A stretch of DNA of 64,000 bases from Brevibacillus sp. JNUCC-41 (GTDB lineage: Bacteria > Bacillota > Bacilli > Bacillales > DSM-1321): positions 186,001 through 250,000 of the forward strand of contig NZ_CP062163.1 in assembly GCF_014844095.1 (NCBI RefSeq), read 5' to 3'. How positions within the stretch are numbered: position 1 is the stretch's first letter; each line of letters opens with the position of its first letter. The position numbers and the translations under genes are program-made. Shown here in pieces: positions 29,502-38,733 of this stretch. The notes below the pieces were generated by a model. That model was not told the DNA's origin. It searched no databases and was given only the letters and a program-made list of their open reading frames with translations.

Positions 29502-31253
29502 TTAGTGTTTCGTTGTGTAGTCACGTTTACGCGGTGCGATAAGTGATACATCAATATCTTCGTAGTGGAATTCAGGTGCTTGATCCAAGCCTTTGAATGT
29601 CGCCATCGTTGTTTTCATGAATTTATCATCATTACGTTCTGGGAAATCAGGTTTGTAATGAGCTCCGCGGCTTTCGTCACGGTTTAAAGCACCAATTGTG
29701 ATTACACGAGCTAATTGCATCATGTTTTGAAGCTGTCTAGTGAAGGCAGCTCCTTGGTTGCTCCATTTTGCCGTGTCGTTGATGTTAATTTTCTTGTAAC
29801 GTTCCATCAGCTCAAGAATCTTGTTATCCGTTTCTTTCAGCTTGTCATTGTAACGAACTACAGTAACATGCTGTGTCATCCACTCACCAAGTTCTTTGTG
29901 TAGAATATACGCGTTTTCATTACCATCAAGAGACATGACTTCATTCCATTTCTCCTGTTCTTGTTTTTCGTACCCTTCATACAATGAAGAAGGAATGGAT
30001 TCTGAAGTTTTATCAAGGCCTTCAATATATTTAACGGCATTCGGTCCAGCGACTGAACCACCATAGATTGCAGAAAGAAGTGAGTTCGCACCAAGACGGT
30101 TACCGCCATGTTGTGAGTAATCACACTCACCTGCAGCGAATAAACCTTTGATGTTAGTCATTTGGTCATAATCCACCCAAAGTCCGCCCATAGAATAGTG
30201 AACGGCAGGGAAAATTTTCATTGGAACTTTACGAGGATCTTCACCCATGAATTTCTCGTAAATTTCAATGATTCCGCCAAGTTTGATATCAAGTTCTTTA
30301 GGGTCTTTATGAGAAAGATCCAGGTAAACCATGTTTTCTCCGTTAATACCAAGCTTCATGTTCATACATACGTCGAAGATTTCACGAGTCGCGATATCAC
30401 GAGGTACAAGGTTACCATAAGCAGGATATTTTTCTTCAAGGAAATACCAAGGTTTTCCGTCTTTATATGTCCAGATACGTCCACCTTCACCACGAGCGGA
30501 TTCACTCATTAGACGAAGCTTATCATCTCCAGGGATTGCTGTCGGGTGAATTTGAATGAACTCACCATTTGCATAATTTACACCTTGTTGATAAACGATG
30601 GATGCTGCAGATCCTGTATTGATCATTGAGTTAGTTGATTTACCGAAAATGATTCCAGGGCCGCCGCTCGCCATGATGACTGCGTCGCCAGGGAATGATT
30701 TGATTTCCATTGAAGTCAGGTTTTGAGCTACGATACCGCGTGCTGTTTGCTCATCATCGATAACAGCTCCAAGGAATTCCCAGCCTTCATATTTCGTTAC
30801 AAGGCCTTCAACTTCATAACGGCGAACCTGCTCGTCCAATGCGTAAAGTAATTGCTGACCAGTTGTTGCACCAGCGAATGCTGTACGGCTATGTTGAGTA
30901 CCACCGAAACGACGGAAATCAAGAAGACCTTCCGGAGTACGGTTGAACATTACACCCATACGGTCAAACATGTGGATGATCGATGGTGCTGCTTCGCACA
31001 TCGCTTTAACCGGCGGTTGGTTAGCCAAGAAATCTCCGCCATAAACTGTATCGTCGAAGTGGATGTATGGAGAATCCCCTTCACCTTTTGTATTTACTGC
31101 CCCGTTAATTCCGCCTTGGGCACAAACTGAGTGAGAGCGTTTAACAGGCACTAAAGAAAATAAATCAACCTGTTGTCCCAGCTCTGCTGCTTTGATCGTA
31201 GCCATTAATCCAGCTAGACCTCCACCAACGATAACTATTTTACCTTTACCCAA
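29502..31253 (-). CDS. sdhA: succinate dehydrogenase flavoprotein subunit
   Basis: 583 residues with the TTG start at 31253. That start has AAGGGAG at eight bases and gives MGKGKIVIVGGG, the same N-terminus length as B. subtilis SdhA; an ATG ten codons upstream has no SD. The FAD-binding GGGLAG, the covalent-FAD histidine in RSHSVCAQGG (H41) and the active-site segment HPTAIPGDDKL plus SESARGEGG are intact. It oxidises succinate to fumarate in the TCA cycle at the inner membrane face. Confidence 0.96.
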   Translation of the reverse strand: MGKGKIVIVGGGLAGLMATIKAAELGQQVDLFSLVPVKRSHSVCAQGGINGAVNTKGEGDSPYIHFDDTVYGGDFLANQPPVKAMCEAAPSIIHMFDRMGVMFNRTPEGLLDFRRFGGTQHSRTAFAGATTGQQLLYALDEQVRRYEVEGLVTKYEGWEFLGAVIDDEQTARGIVAQNLTSMEIKSFPGDAVIMASGGPGIIFGKSTNSMINTGSAASIVYQQGVNYANGEFIQIHPTAIPGDDKLRLMSESARGEGGRIWTYKDGKPWYFLEEKYPAYGNLVPRDIATREIFDVCMNMKLGINGENMVYLDLSHKDPKELDIKLGGIIEIYEKFMGEDPRKVPMKIFPAVHYSMGGLWVDYDQMTNIKGLFAAGECDYSQHGGNRLGANSLLSAIYGGSVAGPNAVKYIEGLDKTSESIPSSLYEGYEKQEQEKWNEVMSLDGNENAYILHKELGEWMTQHVTVVRYNDKLKETDNKILELMERYKKININDTAKWSNQGAAFTRQLQNMMQLARVITIGALNRDESRGAHYKPDFPERNDDKFMKTTMATFKGLDQAPEFHYEDIDVSLIAPRKRDYTTKH

Positions 31254-31323
31254 TTCTGTCACTCCCTTATTTCCATTAGCCAAGCTATGTTTTTCCTAAT
31301 ACTTATAAATGAACTCTATCTTC

Positions 31324-31932
31324 TTATACGAAAGCGAAAATTGCGCTAACTCCGATATAAGAAAGAAGAACGAAAACGATCAATGTAAAGTATGTCATGA
31401 TTCTTTGCGATCTTGGTGAAACTGTCAGACCCCAGCTCACTGCAAATGACCATAATCCATTAGCAAAGTGGAAAATTGCTGAGATAATACCGACAATATA
31501 GAACCCGATCATGAATGGATTAGAGAAAATTTCTGCCATCATATCGAAATCAACTGTTGCCCCTAGAGCTGCTTGGACTCTAGTTTCCCAAATGTGCCAA
31601 ACAAGGAAGATCAATGTTATGATTCCAGTCAAGCGTTGCAGCATGAACATCCAGTTACGGAAGAATCCAAATCTCCCCAAATTGTTTTTTGCTGTAAAGG
31701 CAATATAAATTCCGTATACAGCATGGAAAAGGATTGGTAGATAGATGACGACCCATTCAACCAAAAGCTTTACGGGCGTAAACTCAATCAAATGAACTGC
31801 CCCATTAAAAGTCTCTTCTCCCTTTGTTGCCATAAAGTTTACCGATAAATGAAAAATTAGGAATAGACCAATTGGAATTACTCCTAGAAGTGAATGAAGC
31901 CTGCGATTCCCAAACTCACGATTCTTTGCCAC
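31324..31932 (-). CDS. sdhC: succinate dehydrogenase cytochrome b558 subunit
   Basis: 202 residues with the GTG start at 31932, preceded by a GGGGGG-rich SD; this matches the B. subtilis length. Five membrane helices hold two haems, and candidate histidine ligands lie in RRLHSLLG, FHAVYGIY, VWHIWETR and FHFANGLW. It anchors SdhA/SdhB and reduces menaquinone. It is the first gene of sdhCAB. A perfect nine-base inverted repeat lies about 80 bases upstream. Confidence 0.96.
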   Translation of the reverse strand: MAKNREFGNRRLHSLLGVIPIGLFLIFHLSVNFMATKGEETFNGAVHLIEFTPVKLLVEWVVIYLPILFHAVYGIYIAFTAKNNLGRFGFFRNWMFMLQRLTGIITLIFLVWHIWETRVQAALGATVDFDMMAEIFSNPFMIGFYIVGIISAIFHFANGLWSFAVSWGLTVSPRSQRIMTYFTLIVFVLLSYIGVSAIFAFV

Positions 31933-31968
31933 TAAGTGCCCCCCCTTAATTTGTGAAAAATCATGCAA

Positions 31969-32316
31969 AGATAATCTGGTGGCTACCTTTTATCTCCGCG
32001 TGAAAATATAGTATAGAGTCAAAAAAACTCCTCTATACTTCCTTTACAATTATGTGACATGTCCATTTTACTCCTGACTTCAATGTGCGTCAAGAAAACG
32101 GATACAAGAAATCTCTTTTTCAGAATAGATTTTATTGGTTTAAATTGTCAACTTTTAATCTATCAAGTATATATTTTGGAGAAATTACAAATTAATCTAT
32201 TAATATCCCGCTATAATTTATCATTTTTTTCCATTTGTTATTTAAATAAATAAAAAACAGTATAATTTGCAAAAGAAATACGTTTATAATAGATTTACAG
32301 AAAGAGGCGATAAATT
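31969..32316. other. sdhC/yslB divergent intergenic region
   Basis: About 350 AT-rich bases hold both promoters. The clearest structure is the perfect inverted repeat AGTATAGAG/CTCTATACT (32010-32018 with 32031-32039) with a T-rich loop on the sdh side. TATAAT-like elements for yslB are at 32261-32266 and 32285-32290, but neither has a well-spaced -35. No gene is visible. Confidence 0.5.
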
Positions 32317-32772
32317 ATGAAAAAAAATATTGCTGCTGCGATAGAAGAAGAGATTCAAACTGAAGAATTCAAAGTTCCAGCTTTCGGGTACGAATTAATC
32401 AGAGAAGTTCTATTGAACGATATTCTCGGAAAAGACTCTAATCAAATCCTCTATTGGGCAGGTAAACAATTAGCAAGAAAATTCCCATTGAATGGCGATC
32501 AGGAAGTTATTGAATTTTTCCAAAGTGCCGGATGGGGAAATCTGGAAATCCTGAAGTATACGAAACACGAGATGGAATTATCCCTGACGGGTGAAATAAT
32601 CAGCCGCCGCCTGGACTTACACCCTGATTGTCACTTCCAGCTTGAAGCCGGTTTCCTTGCCGAGCAGTTTTCACTGCAAAAAAAATTCCTCAGCGAATCA
32701 ACGGAAGAAATCAAACGCCGCGCAAAAAAAGTGATATTCACCATCCAATGGGATCCCAGAGATCCAATCTAA
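32317..32772 (+). CDS. yslB: YslB family protein (DUF2507)
   Basis: 151 residues, one of the few plus-strand genes. It is soluble, with the DUF2507 pattern VPAFGYELIREVLLNDILG and FFQSAGWGNLEIL. The fold is related to the V4R/NO-binding superfamily; its function is not established. AAAGAGGCG precedes the ATG. It lies divergent from sdhC and convergent with lysC, as in B. subtilis. Confidence 0.88.
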   Translation: MKKNIAAAIEEEIQTEEFKVPAFGYELIREVLLNDILGKDSNQILYWAGKQLARKFPLNGDQEVIEFFQSAGWGNLEILKYTKHEMELSLTGEIISRRLDLHPDCHFQLEAGFLAEQFSLQKKFLSESTEEIKRRAKKVIFTIQWDPRDPI

Positions 32773-32779
32773 TTAGCCC

Positions 32780-32820
32780 TTAAAACAGACTTACCCTTTT
32801 TACCGGAAGTCTGTTTTTTA
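32780..32820. terminator. bidirectional terminator between yslB and lysC
   Basis: AAAACAGACTT and AAGTCTGTTTT form an 11-pair stem with T-runs on both strands, between the two convergent stops. Confidence 0.85.
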
Positions 32821-32834
32821 TTGGACTCCTGCAC

Positions 32835-33332
32835 TTAAGCTAGCACATTTGCATGCTGACCAAGTTTAAATGCTTCATGAAGGGATTCAACCGCCTTCAC
32901 CATTTCCTTTTCATTGACGACAGTCGAAACTTTAATTTCCGATGTGCTGACCATTTTCACCTGGATGCCTGTATTGGCCATCACTTCAAACATCTCGGCA
33001 GCCACTCCGGGATTGGATACCATACCAGATCCGACGATGGACACTTTGGCCAACCCGCTCTCCGTTTCGACCCGGTCGAATCCCAATTGTTCTTTATTAT
33101 TTTCCAGCACGATCAAGGCCGCTTCCGTATCTTCACTTTTTGTGGAAAAAGATAGATTGGTCGTATCCTCGGCTGTCATGCTTTGTATGATGATGTCCAC
33201 ATTAATTTGGTTTTTCGCAAGTGTCGTAAAGATTGTGGATAATGCACCAAGTGATTGGGGCAAACCATAAATTGTGACCCTCGTAATACTGTCTTCAAAA
33301 GCAATGCCGCGTACAATTAAATTTTCTTCCAT
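32835..33332 (-). CDS. aspartokinase II beta subunit from an internal in-frame start
   Basis: Inside lysC, ATG 33332 (MEENLIVRGIAFEDSITRV) is preceded by GAGGAGG (33341-33347) at eight bases, a better SD than that of lysC itself. It would make a 165-residue protein of the two ACT domains. B. subtilis aspartokinase II is an alpha2-beta2 enzyme whose beta chain of similar size arises from such an internal start. Seen: the SD and ATG. Inferred: use of this start here. Confidence 0.7.
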   Translation of the reverse strand: MEENLIVRGIAFEDSITRVTIYGLPQSLGALSTIFTTLAKNQINVDIIIQSMTAEDTTNLSFSTKSEDTEAALIVLENNKEQLGFDRVETESGLAKVSIVGSGMVSNPGVAAEMFEVMANTGIQVKMVSTSEIKVSTVVNEKEMVKAVESLHEAFKLGQHANVLA

Positions 33333-34067
33333 AGTTGCTTCCTCCTCAATGATCGTTCCTGACTCTCTCACCATGCTTGAACGGACTTCAAGCGGAATTT
33401 GATAATTTTTTGCATATTCGACTGCCCTTGGATGAAGGACGCCCGCCCCCAGGTTGGCAAGTTCCAGCATTTCATCGTAAGAAATGGATTGGAGTTTTCG
33501 CGCGCCTTTTATGTAGCGTGGATCCGTTGTGAAAACACCCGTTACATCCGTATAAATATCGCATCTATCCGCATTTAGCGCGGCGGCGATGGCAACCGCC
33601 GTCGTATCGGAACCGCCTCGCCCCAAGGTAGTGATTTCCCCATTTACGTCGTTACCTTGGAAACCGGCCACAACCACTATTTTCTTCCGTTGAAGCTGAG
33701 CTTGGATCCTTGAAGCATCGATGTTTAAAATTCGGGCATTCCCATGAACGGATTCCGTTTGCATGCCAGCCTGCCAGCCAGTATACGAAATGGCTTCATG
33801 CCCTTCTTCAATCAATGCCATCGTTAACAGGGAAATCGTTACCTGTTCCCCAGTAGTCAATAGCATATCCATTTCCCTTTTGCTCGGGTTTCCGGAAATA
33901 TCACGGGCCATGGCAACCAATTGGTCCGTTGTTTTCCCCATGGCTGAAACAACGACGACTACCTCATTTCCATTCTCCGCTTCCTCGATTACCCGATTGG
34001 CAACATTTTTGATTTTTTCTACGCTACCGACGGATGTTCCGCCGAATTTTTGAACGATTAATGCCAT
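32835..34067 (-). CDS. lysC: lysine-sensitive aspartokinase II
   Basis: 410 residues. It phosphorylates aspartate, the first step to lysine, diaminopimelate, threonine and methionine. The kinase domain shows VQKFGGTSVGS near the N-terminus and TLGRGGSDTTAVA. Two ACT domains follow (VTIYGLPQSLGALSTIF and VSIVGSGMVSNPGVAAEMF). The ATG at 34067 gives the B. subtilis-like N-terminus MALIVQKFGG; an ATG two codons upstream is equally close to the SD. It is controlled by the L-box at 34097-34335. An internal start at 33332 probably gives the beta subunit. Confidence 0.96.
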   Translation of the reverse strand: MALIVQKFGGTSVGSVEKIKNVANRVIEEAENGNEVVVVVSAMGKTTDQLVAMARDISGNPSKREMDMLLTTGEQVTISLLTMALIEEGHEAISYTGWQAGMQTESVHGNARILNIDASRIQAQLQRKKIVVVAGFQGNDVNGEITTLGRGGSDTTAVAIAAALNADRCDIYTDVTGVFTTDPRYIKGARKLQSISYDEMLELANLGAGVLHPRAVEYAKNYQIPLEVRSSMVRESGTIIEEEATMEENLIVRGIAFEDSITRVTIYGLPQSLGALSTIFTTLAKNQINVDIIIQSMTAEDTTNLSFSTKSEDTEAALIVLENNKEQLGFDRVETESGLAKVSIVGSGMVSNPGVAAEMFEVMANTGIQVKMVSTSEIKVSTVVNEKEMVKAVESLHEAFKLGQHANVLA

Positions 34068-34096
34068 CCTCATGCACCCTCTCTACTTTTTAGGCA

Positions 34097-34335
34097 ATAA
34101 AAAAAGCAATGAGAAATATCTCATTGCTGTGATCACATATCCAATACTGTAAACACAGTGAGATAGCTCTCCAGGGTATAAACCCTGACAATCCGCCATT
34201 TATTAAATGTCGGACCAGGAAAACAAGGTATGAGTCTTGTCTTCCTTCGGCGTCATCCCCTTTCAAAACCTTTCATGGAAGCTCATACTTCTCCAGGTCT
34301 TTACTCTTGAATTCCGCACCTCTATCAGCACTTTT
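34097..34335 (-). promoter_or_regulatory. lysine riboswitch (L-box) with terminator
   Basis: The aptamer spans about 34162-34326, closed by P1 pairing GATAG with CTATC. Conserved elements visible on the minus strand are AGAGGTGCGG, GGAGAAGTATGAGC, GAAAGGGGATGACGCCGAAGG and GGCGGATTGTCAGGGTT. The terminator AGCAATGAGA/TCTCATTGCT (34105-34128) has a TTTTTTT tail. Lysine binding should favour termination before lysC. Confidence 0.95.
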
Positions 34336-34362
34336 AAGTTGTCTAGTTAAAAATTCCTTTTA

Positions 34363-34391
34363 ATCATAGCATAGTGATTTATCGGTAGCAA
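34363..34391 (-). promoter_or_regulatory. sigma-A promoter of the lysC leader
   Basis: TTGCTA (34386-34391), a 17-base spacer and TATGAT (34363-34368) on the minus strand, directly after the uvrC stop and just before the riboswitch. Confidence 0.7.
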
Positions 34392-34393
34392 GA

Positions 34394-36166
34394 TTATTCT
34401 TGTAATTTTCTAACGATTCCCTCGGCTACCCCTTTTGGCATACCAGCTTCCATGATTTCCTCGACTGTTGCCTCTTTGATTTTCTTCAATGATCCAAAAT
34501 GCCTTAATAATTGCTTCCTTCTTTTTTCCCCGACTCCTGGAATATCATCAAGCTGGGAGTGAACCGCATTTTTCCCACGCAGCTGGCGATGAAAAGTAAT
34601 AGCGAACCGATGCACTTCATCCTGAATTCTTTGCAATAGGTAAAATTCCTGGCTCCGAGAATCAAGAGGTACGATTTCAAGAGGATTTCCGATCATCAAT
34701 TGCGATGTCCTATGCTTTTCATCCTTAATGAGGCCTGAAAGCGGAATCTCAAGGCCCAATTCATTCTCCAAAATATCCCGAACGGCTTCGACATGTCCCT
34801 TTCCGCCATCAATGATGATCAAGTCCGGAAGCGGCAGCCCTTCTTTCAATACTCGTGAATACCTTCTTCTGACCACTTCACGCATCGATTCATAATCATC
34901 AGGTCCTTGGACCGTCTTGATCTTATATTTTCGGTACTCTCTTTTTTCCGGCTTCCCATCAATGAACACGACTAAAGCGGAAACAGGGTCACTTCCCTGG
35001 ATATTGGAGTTATCGAAAGCTTCAATTCGATGCGGGGTGTAGATACCCAGTTGGTTCCCGAGGTTTTCCACCGCATTGATCGTTCTTTCTTCATCCCTTT
35101 CAATCAAAGAGAATTTTTCCTGAAGGGCGATGGAGGCATTTTTATTCGCCAATTTAAGCATGTCTTTTTTCGCCCCCCTTTTGGGGTGAATCGTTTTGAC
35201 CCCAAGCAGTCCTTCGGCCATTTCGGCATCCACTGATTCAGGCAGCAAGATTTCCTTTGGTTTAAAATGGTTCGTAATCTCGTAAAATTGACCGAGGAAT
35301 GTAAGAAGTTCCTGTTCGGGTTCATCATAGACCGGAAAAAGTGAAACATCCCTTTCTATTAATTTACCCTGCCGAACAAAAAATACCTGTACGCACATCC
35401 AGCCTTTATCATAGGCAAACCCAAATACATCCCTGTCGATGAAATCGGTCGTCATCATTTTTTGCTTCTCCATCGTAATATCAATGTGGGCAATCTTGTC
35501 ACGGAACTCCTTGGCCCTCTCGAAATCGAGCTCTTCTGATGCCACTAGCATTTTTTCAGTCAGTTCTTTTTTTATTTCAGTATGCCCGCCGTTCAAGAAC
35601 CGGTTGATATCATCCACCATTTTTTTATATTCCTGTTCCTCTACTTCATATACACATGGGGCCAGGCACTGTCCAAGATGATAGTAGAGACAAACGCGAT
35701 CTGGTAATGTATTGCATTTTCTTAGGGGATAGATGCGGTCGAGCAATTTTTTCGTTTCGTTAGCTGCAAATGCATTCGGATAAGGACCGAAATATTTCCC
35801 TTTGTCTTTTTTTACTTTTCGCGTAATGATTAGACGTGGGTGGCGTTCCGCAGTCAGCTTGATGAAAGGATACGTCTTATCATCCTTTAGCATGACATTA
35901 TATTTTGGGTCATGTTTTTTGATTAAGTTCAACTCTAAAATAAGAGCCTCGATATTGGAAGAGGTGACGATGTATTCGAAATCCTCAATCTCATTCACGA
36001 GCCGAAATGTTTTTCCATCATGAGATCCCGTAAAATAAGACCGGACACGATTTTTCAACACCTTCGCTTTGCCTACATATATGATCGTTCCCTGACGATC
36101 CTTCATTAAATAACAACCAGGTTGATCGGGAAGAAGGGCAAGTTTATTCTTTATTTGTTGATTCAT
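34394..36166 (-). CDS. uvrC: UvrC, excinuclease ABC subunit C
   Basis: 590 residues with the ATG at 36166 (SD AGGAGG at eight bases), giving [23 protein letters not shown], as in B. subtilis. The N-terminal GIY-YIG nuclease (GCYLMKD...[18 protein letters not shown]) cuts 3' of the lesion. A UvrB-interacting UVR motif ([25 protein letters not shown], near residue 200), the RNase H-like C-nuclease ([18 protein letters not shown]) and a C-terminal helix-hairpin-helix follow. It acts in nucleotide excision repair with UvrAB. Confidence 0.96.
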   Translation of the reverse strand: MNQQIKNKLALLPDQPGCYLMKDRQGTIIYVGKAKVLKNRVRSYFTGSHDGKTFRLVNEIEDFEYIVTSSNIEALILELNLIKKHDPKYNVMLKDDKTYPFIKLTAERHPRLIITRKVKKDKGKYFGPYPNAFAANETKKLLDRIYPLRKCNTLPDRVCLYYHLGQCLAPCVYEVEEQEYKKMVDDINRFLNGGHTEIKKELTEKMLVASEELDFERAKEFRDKIAHIDITMEKQKMMTTDFIDRDVFGFAYDKGWMCVQVFFVRQGKLIERDVSLFPVYDEPEQELLTFLGQFYEITNHFKPKEILLPESVDAEMAEGLLGVKTIHPKRGAKKDMLKLANKNASIALQEKFSLIERDEERTINAVENLGNQLGIYTPHRIEAFDNSNIQGSDPVSALVVFIDGKPEKREYRKYKIKTVQGPDDYESMREVVRRRYSRVLKEGLPLPDLIIIDGGKGHVEAVRDILENELGLEIPLSGLIKDEKHRTSQLMIGNPLEIVPLDSRSQEFYLLQRIQDEVHRFAITFHRQLRGKNAVHSQLDDIPGVGEKRRKQLLRHFGSLKKIKEATVEEIMEAGMPKGVAEGIVRKLQE

Positions 36167-36219
36167 GCATTCAGCCTCCTGTTCTCCCATTTTTACAATC
36201 ATTATATATCAAGATAGCG

Positions 36220-36257
36220 AAAAAAGCTTCAAGTCCGCAGACTTGAAGCTTTTTTTA
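36220..36257 (-). terminator. terminator of trxA
   Basis: AAGCTTCAAGT and ACTTGAAGCTT form a perfect 11-pair stem flanked by A/T runs, 13 bases after the trxA stop. Confidence 0.85.
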
Positions 36258-36269
36258 GCTATCTTACTA

Positions 36270-36584
36270 TTACGCGTGTTTTGCAATAAGTTCAGCAAGT
36301 GCTTCTTTAGGTTGGAAACCAACAACCTTATCAACCACTTCACCGTCTTTAAGGACGATTAATGTCGGGATGCTCATTACACCGAATTTTCCTGCTGTTT
36401 CTTGGTTTTCATCTACATCCACTTTTACGATTTTTGCTTTATCGCCAATTTCAGTATCAAGCTCTTGAAGAACTGGAGCGATCATTTTACAAGGTCCGCA
36501 CCATGGAGCCCAAAAATCTACAAGAACAACACCTTCGCTAGTATCTGTTGTGAAAGTTTGGTCAGTTGCATTTACAATAGCCAT
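36270..36584 (-). CDS. trxA: thioredoxin
   Basis: 104 residues with the ATG at 36584 behind GAGGAGG. The redox site WCGPC is at residues 28-32 within [16 protein letters not shown], and the cis-proline region is VMSIPTL. It keeps cytosolic proteins reduced and supplies ribonucleotide reductase. An extended -10 promoter, TGGTATACT on the minus strand near 36624, lies about 40 bases upstream. Confidence 0.97.
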   Translation of the reverse strand: MAIVNATDQTFTTDTSEGVVLVDFWAPWCGPCKMIAPVLQELDTEIGDKAKIVKVDVDENQETAGKFGVMSIPTLIVLKDGEVVDKVVGFQPKEALAELIAKHA

Positions 36585-36723
36585 ATATATTTCCTCCTCA
36601 AATTTACTCAAATAACTAAAGACAGTATACCATTGTTGCTCGAATCGATGCTAATATTTTGCTTCAGTGGTAGGATGTCCAAAAAAAGAATAAATATGCA
36701 GGCCGAAGTCCTTTCCTCTTAGC

Positions 36724-36774
36724 CCAAAGAAAGGGGCAAGACATGTATCGGCTTATGCCAAATGCCTTGCCCCC
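36724..36774 (-). terminator. terminator of the fad-etf operon
   Basis: GGGGCAAG and CTTGCCCC frame a stem, followed on the minus strand by TTTCTTT, 15 bases after the etfA stop. Confidence 0.75.
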
Positions 36775-36788
36775 TAATTTGTATTATT

Positions 36789-37766
36789 TTAAGCGTTAAC
36801 TTTTAGTTTTTTGAATTCTTCCGTAAGTAATGGAACGACTTCGAAAAGGTCTCCGACAATTCCGTAATCAGCTACATTGAATATGTTAGCTTCCGGATCT
36901 TTATTGATGGCAACGATAACCTTGGAGTTGGACATACCCGCTAAATGCTGGATCGCACCGGAAATTCCGCAGGCGATATAAAGGTCAGGTGTTACGACTT
37001 TACCCGTTTGCCCGATTTGCAAAGAGTAATCGCAATAGTCCGCATCACATGCTCCGCGGGAAGCTCCTACCGCTCCGCCAAGAACTTGTGCAAGTTCCTT
37101 TAATGGTTCAAAACCATCTTCACTTTTCACGCCCCGTCCACCTGCGATGATTACTTTCGCTTCTGAAAGGTCGACCCCTTCACTAGCTTTTCTGACAACA
37201 TCTTTAATGATTGTGCGTAAATCCTTAATGTCCACACTTAATGTAGAAACATCACCAGAGCGGGACTCATCTTTAGCTAATGGTTCGATATTGTTCGGAC
37301 GGATTGTCGCGAAAATCACGCCATCCGTAACAATTTTCTTTTCAAATGCTTTACCAGAATATATCGGGCGGGTGAAAACGATATTTCCGCCTTCTTCTTC
37401 AATAAATGTAACGTCCGAGATCAAACCTGATTCAAGCTTTCCAGCCAATTTAGGTGCAAGGTCTTTTCCTAGGGCCGTATGTCCAAAGAAAATGCCTTCT
37501 GGCTTTTCCTGCTCGATGACGGCAAGCAAGCTTTGCGCATATCCATCTGAAGTATATTGTTTCAATTGGTCATTTTCCACTGCGACAACCCGGTCCGCGC
37601 CATACTGGATCAATTCATTCCCGAAATTTTGAACACTGTCACCAACTAAAACACCTACGATTTCCCCGCCATCTGCAGCAAGTTTAGCCGCACCGATAGC
37701 TTCAAATGATACATTTCTTAGTGAACCGTCACGAACTTCGCCCAATACAAGAAACTTTCTAGCCAT
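36789..37766 (-). CDS. etfA: electron transfer flavoprotein alpha subunit
   Basis: 325 residues. With EtfB it accepts electrons from acyl-CoA dehydrogenases and passes them to the respiratory chain. The C-terminal FAD-binding part is clear (GRGVKSEDGFEPLKELAQVLGGAVGASRGACD, QIGQTGKVVTPDLYIACGISGAIQH). GGAGG precedes the ATG. It is the last gene of fadR-fadB-etfB-etfA. Confidence 0.96.
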   Translation of the reverse strand: MARKFLVLGEVRDGSLRNVSFEAIGAAKLAADGGEIVGVLVGDSVQNFGNELIQYGADRVVAVENDQLKQYTSDGYAQSLLAVIEQEKPEGIFFGHTALGKDLAPKLAGKLESGLISDVTFIEEEGGNIVFTRPIYSGKAFEKKIVTDGVIFATIRPNNIEPLAKDESRSGDVSTLSVDIKDLRTIIKDVVRKASEGVDLSEAKVIIAGGRGVKSEDGFEPLKELAQVLGGAVGASRGACDADYCDYSLQIGQTGKVVTPDLYIACGISGAIQHLAGMSNSKVIVAINKDPEANIFNVADYGIVGDLFEVVPLLTEEFKKLKVNA

Positions 37767-37836
37767 TTATAAAAACCTCCTGTGCTCTATTTTTCATTTT
37801 TGTCGTGTGTATTGTTTTGAAAAGTACCGTTTAAGA

Positions 37837-38610
37837 TTAAATCACTTTTGCTTCACTGCGTAATAATTGAACAAGTTCGCTAACTTGATCACTGATTTCT
37901 CCGTCCAATACTTTTCCAGCTTCTTTTTTAGCAGGAAGGTAAATTTCAATCGTTTTTGTTTTTGCCTCAACATCTTCTTCTTCCAGATCCAGGTCATCCA
38001 ATTCCAATTCTTCAAGCGGTTTTTTCTTTGCTTTCATGATTCCTGGCAATGAAGGGTAACGCGGCTCATTAAGCCCTTGTTGAGCTGTCACCAACAATGG
38101 AAGGGATGCTTCGATCGTTTCGGAGTCCCCTTCGACATCACGGATAACGCTTACATTTCCATTTGCTATGTCCAGTTTAGTAATGGTTGTAATATAAGGA
38201 ATTTCTAAAATTTCGGCAACGCGTGGCCCCACTTGACCAGAACCGCCATCGATTGCTACGTTTCCTGCAATGATTAAATCGGCATTTTTACCTTTTAAGT
38301 ATTCACCTATAATTTTGGCAGTCGTGAATTGGTCGCCATTTTCTATGTCGTCTTCTATATTTATCAATACGGCTTTGTCAGCACCCATTGCCAGCGCTGT
38401 ACGTAATTGCTTTTCGGCCTCTTCGGTTCCGACAGAAATAACCGTCACTTCGCCGCCTTGTGCATCACGTACCTGGATTGCTTCTTCAACCGCATACTCA
38501 TCGTATGGATTAATGATGAATTCTGCTCCATCCTCATTAATTTTCCCATTGGATAGTGTAATTTTTTCTTCTGTATCAAATGTTCTTTTCAGCAGTACAT
38601 AAATGTTCAC
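37837..38610 (-). CDS. etfB: electron transfer flavoprotein beta subunit
   Basis: 257 residues from a GTG start at 38610 with GGGAGG at eight bases; upstream codons in the same frame do not belong to the family. It begins MNIYVLLKRTFDTEEKI. The AMP-binding region lies in NADLIIAGNVAIDGGSGQVGPRVAEILEIP. It is the partner of EtfA and lies between fadB and etfA. Confidence 0.95.
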   Translation of the reverse strand: MNIYVLLKRTFDTEEKITLSNGKINEDGAEFIINPYDEYAVEEAIQVRDAQGGEVTVISVGTEEAEKQLRTALAMGADKAVLINIEDDIENGDQFTTAKIIGEYLKGKNADLIIAGNVAIDGGSGQVGPRVAEILEIPYITTITKLDIANGNVSVIRDVEGDSETIEASLPLLVTAQQGLNEPRYPSLPGIMKAKKKPLEELELDDLDLEEEDVEAKTKTIEIYLPAKKEAGKVLDGEISDQVSELVQLLRSEAKVI

Positions 38611-38733
38611 GATAATACCTCCCGAATGATTTGAGTTTTGAAGATTATGAATTTTATTGATATATAGTATTGTTCTACAGATTTCATCAAAATCCTGCAT
38701 AATATATAAAAATAGTTATTTATACGAAAATCA

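Noticed and set aside
32261-32290. TATAAT elements upstream of yslB as a definite promoter
   Set aside because: Two TATAAT boxes exist, but neither has a -35 box at 16-18 bases, so no promoter is called.
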